Shown: positions 35,564 to 36,295 of the stretch, piece after piece
Position numbering within the stretch: position 1 is the first letter of the stretch
Layout of the letters: each line of letters begins with the position of its first letter
Assembly: GCA_029262455.1 (NCBI GenBank)
Contig: JAJCZJ010000045.1
Location: 1-36,295, forward strand
Source of the DNA: Deltaproteobacteria bacterium
GTDB taxonomy: Bacteria; Desulfobacterota; Binatia; HRBIN30; CADEER01
Length of the DNA: 36,295 nt
Direction of reading: 5' to 3'
Made by a program: the position numbers and the translations under genes
Notes under the pieces: generated by a model
Database searches by the model: none
What the model saw: only the letters and a program-made list of their open reading frames with translations
Told to the model about the DNA's origin: nothing

Positions 35564-35628
35564 ATTGGCGTGACACCCACGCAAAGTTGCCTGTGGGCCC
35601 AGCGTTTTTATTTGGGTGTCACGCCAAT
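35564..35628. repeat. 16-bp perfect inverted repeat between two toxin-antitoxin loci
   Basis: Arms at 35564-35579 and 35613-35628 (left arm starts ATTGGCGTGACACC) are perfectly complementary and flank a 33-base centre. The centre includes GCGTTTTTATTT near the right arm. It could be a transcript hairpin or terminator for the ParD-ParE locus, a small mobile repeat, or an insertion-element end pair with a lost body. Confidence 0.7.
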
Positions 35629-35667
35629 TCACTGGAAGTTTGACCAGGGCTCATTCCCATGCGACGA

Positions 35668-35686
35668 TGTACGTAATTCTGTACGT
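35668..35686 (+). promoter_or_regulatory. Direct TGTACGT pair ahead of the Phd-like gene (candidate autoregulatory operator)
   Basis: TGTACGT occurs at 35668-35674 and 35680-35686, a 12-bp period, just upstream of the ribosome binding site GGAGG and ATG 35697. Phd/YefM antitoxins repress their own promoters through short repeated sites, so this is a candidate operator; binding is inferred. Confidence 0.35.
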
Positions 35687-35696
35687 GGAGGTTTCG

Positions 35697-35990
35697 ATGA
35701 TTCGGAGCAGCGACATCACCAGCTTTACCGAACACCGCAAGCGTCTTCGGGATCACCTAACGCAGTGTCAGAAGACGGGTCGCCCGCTCTACGTCACCAC
35801 CAACGGCGAGACCGACGCGGTGGTCCTCAGTCCGCAAGCCTATGATGCGCTCGCAGACAAGGCGGAGCTTGCCGAAAGTCTAGCGATGATCGACCGAAGC
35901 ATGGACGACATCCAAAACGGGCGTACTCAACCGGCGAAGCCGGCGCTCAGAAAGATTGCGCAGGAACTCGGACTCAAGCTCGACCGATGA
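35697..35990 (+). CDS. Phd/YefM-like type II antitoxin
   Basis: The 97-residue protein has the Phd/YefM pattern: IRSSDITSFTEHRKRLRDHLTQCQKTGRPLYVTTNGETDAVVLSPQAYDAL (residues 2-52) and a charged C-terminal tail. GGAGG lies five bases before ATG 35697; longer in-frame starts upstream have no such site. Its stop overlaps the start of the downstream ParE-like toxin in ATGA (35987-35990), typical of an antitoxin-first operon. Confidence 0.88.
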   Translation: MIRSSDITSFTEHRKRLRDHLTQCQKTGRPLYVTTNGETDAVVLSPQAYDALADKAELAESLAMIDRSMDDIQNGRTQPAKPALRKIAQELGLKLDR

Positions 35991-36295
35991 CACGCTACGC
36001 GGTCGAGCTGACCGATGCAGCCTTTGCCGCGATCAAAGAGCAGGCGCTCTATATCGCTGTCGAGCGTAAAGAGCCGCTGAATGCAGAACGCTGGCTCGAC
36101 AAGGTCTGGGACGCGATCGACTCCCTCGAAGGCAATCCCCGGCGTGGAGCAAAGGCCGAGGAAGACTCATACGTTGAATACGAGGTGCGCGAACTCGTCG
36201 TGGGCAGTCATCTACTGCTGTTCACGGTTGATGACGAGCGCAAGACGGTTTGGGTGATGGGTCTTCGACACGGCCATCGTCTCGTGCGTCCCGAC
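35987..36295 (+). CDS. ParE/RelE-like toxin (3' cut by window)
   Basis: The frame starts in ATGA overlap with the Phd-like antitoxin and stays open to the last base, 103 codons without a stop. Features typical of the ParE/RelE superfamily are AVELTDAAFAAIKEQALYIA at the N terminus, AERWLDKVWDAIDSLEGNPRRG in the middle, and the strand-rich end VEYEVRELVVGSHLLLFTVDDERKTVWVMGLRHGHR. Only a few residues are likely missing. ParE-type toxins poison gyrase and RelE-type toxins cleave ribosome-bound mRNA; the sequence does not tell them apart. Confidence 0.85.
   Translation, partial: MTRYAVELTDAAFAAIKEQALYIAVERKEPLNAERWLDKVWDAIDSLEGNPRRGAKAEEDSYVEYEVRELVVGSHLLLFTVDDERKTVWVMGLRHGHRLVRPD

Overview
The window is GC-rich bacterial chromosome with no rRNA, tRNA, phage or CRISPR signal that I can see. 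The cell appears to be Gram-negative: it has a TonB-like protein, a lipobox lipoprotein, TatA/E and a split glycine decarboxylase. Large GT39-type membrane proteins combined with Thr/Pro-rich lipoproteins remind me of uncultured deltaproteobacterial-grade lineages such as Binatota/Desulfobacterota. That placement is a guess from gene style; no marker gene is present.

Left part (1-18.7 kb): an envelope glycosylation island. It holds five large polytopic GT39/ArnT/PMT-like proteins (1-1827 partial, 3311-6460, 8686-11328, 11608-15777, 16058-18667). Each ends in a different extracytoplasmic module: a beta-sandwich (galactose-binding-like), PA14-like plus LamG-like, NPCBM, a beta-sandwich again, and a six-blade NHL propeller. 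The 11608 gene carries two complete GT39-like cores in one chain. Between them lie a small anchored protein that shares the LamG-like domain (1844-2992), a DPM1-like GT2 coupled to a DUF2304 protein, and a SAM methyltransferase. A plausible reading is that the GT2 enzymes charge polyprenyl phosphate with sugar in the cytoplasm, and the GT39 enzymes transfer that sugar to proteins or lipids outside the membrane.

Middle (18.7-26 kb): an AraC-type regulator with a 22-bp-period tandem repeat upstream, a Thr/Pro-linker lipoprotein with two tandem domains, a second DPM1-like GT2, an MJ0042/DUF3426 membrane protein, TatA/E, a TonB-like protein, and a small ORF supported by an excellent Shine-Dalgarno site.

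Right part (26-36.3 kb): a FitAB/VapBC-type toxin-antitoxin pair next to a stretch of degenerate repeats. Next comes a one-carbon block on the minus strand, transcribed TetR regulator, folD, gcvT, gcvH, gcvPA, gcvPB. Then come pdxJ (PLP synthesis, the cofactor of the P-protein) and a divergent 3D-domain lipoprotein. The end holds two more toxin-antitoxin loci. In the first the antitoxin is intact but the ParE-like toxin has two in-frame stop codons. The second is a Phd/YefM-ParE-like pair cut by the window edge. A 16-bp perfect inverted repeat lies between these two loci.
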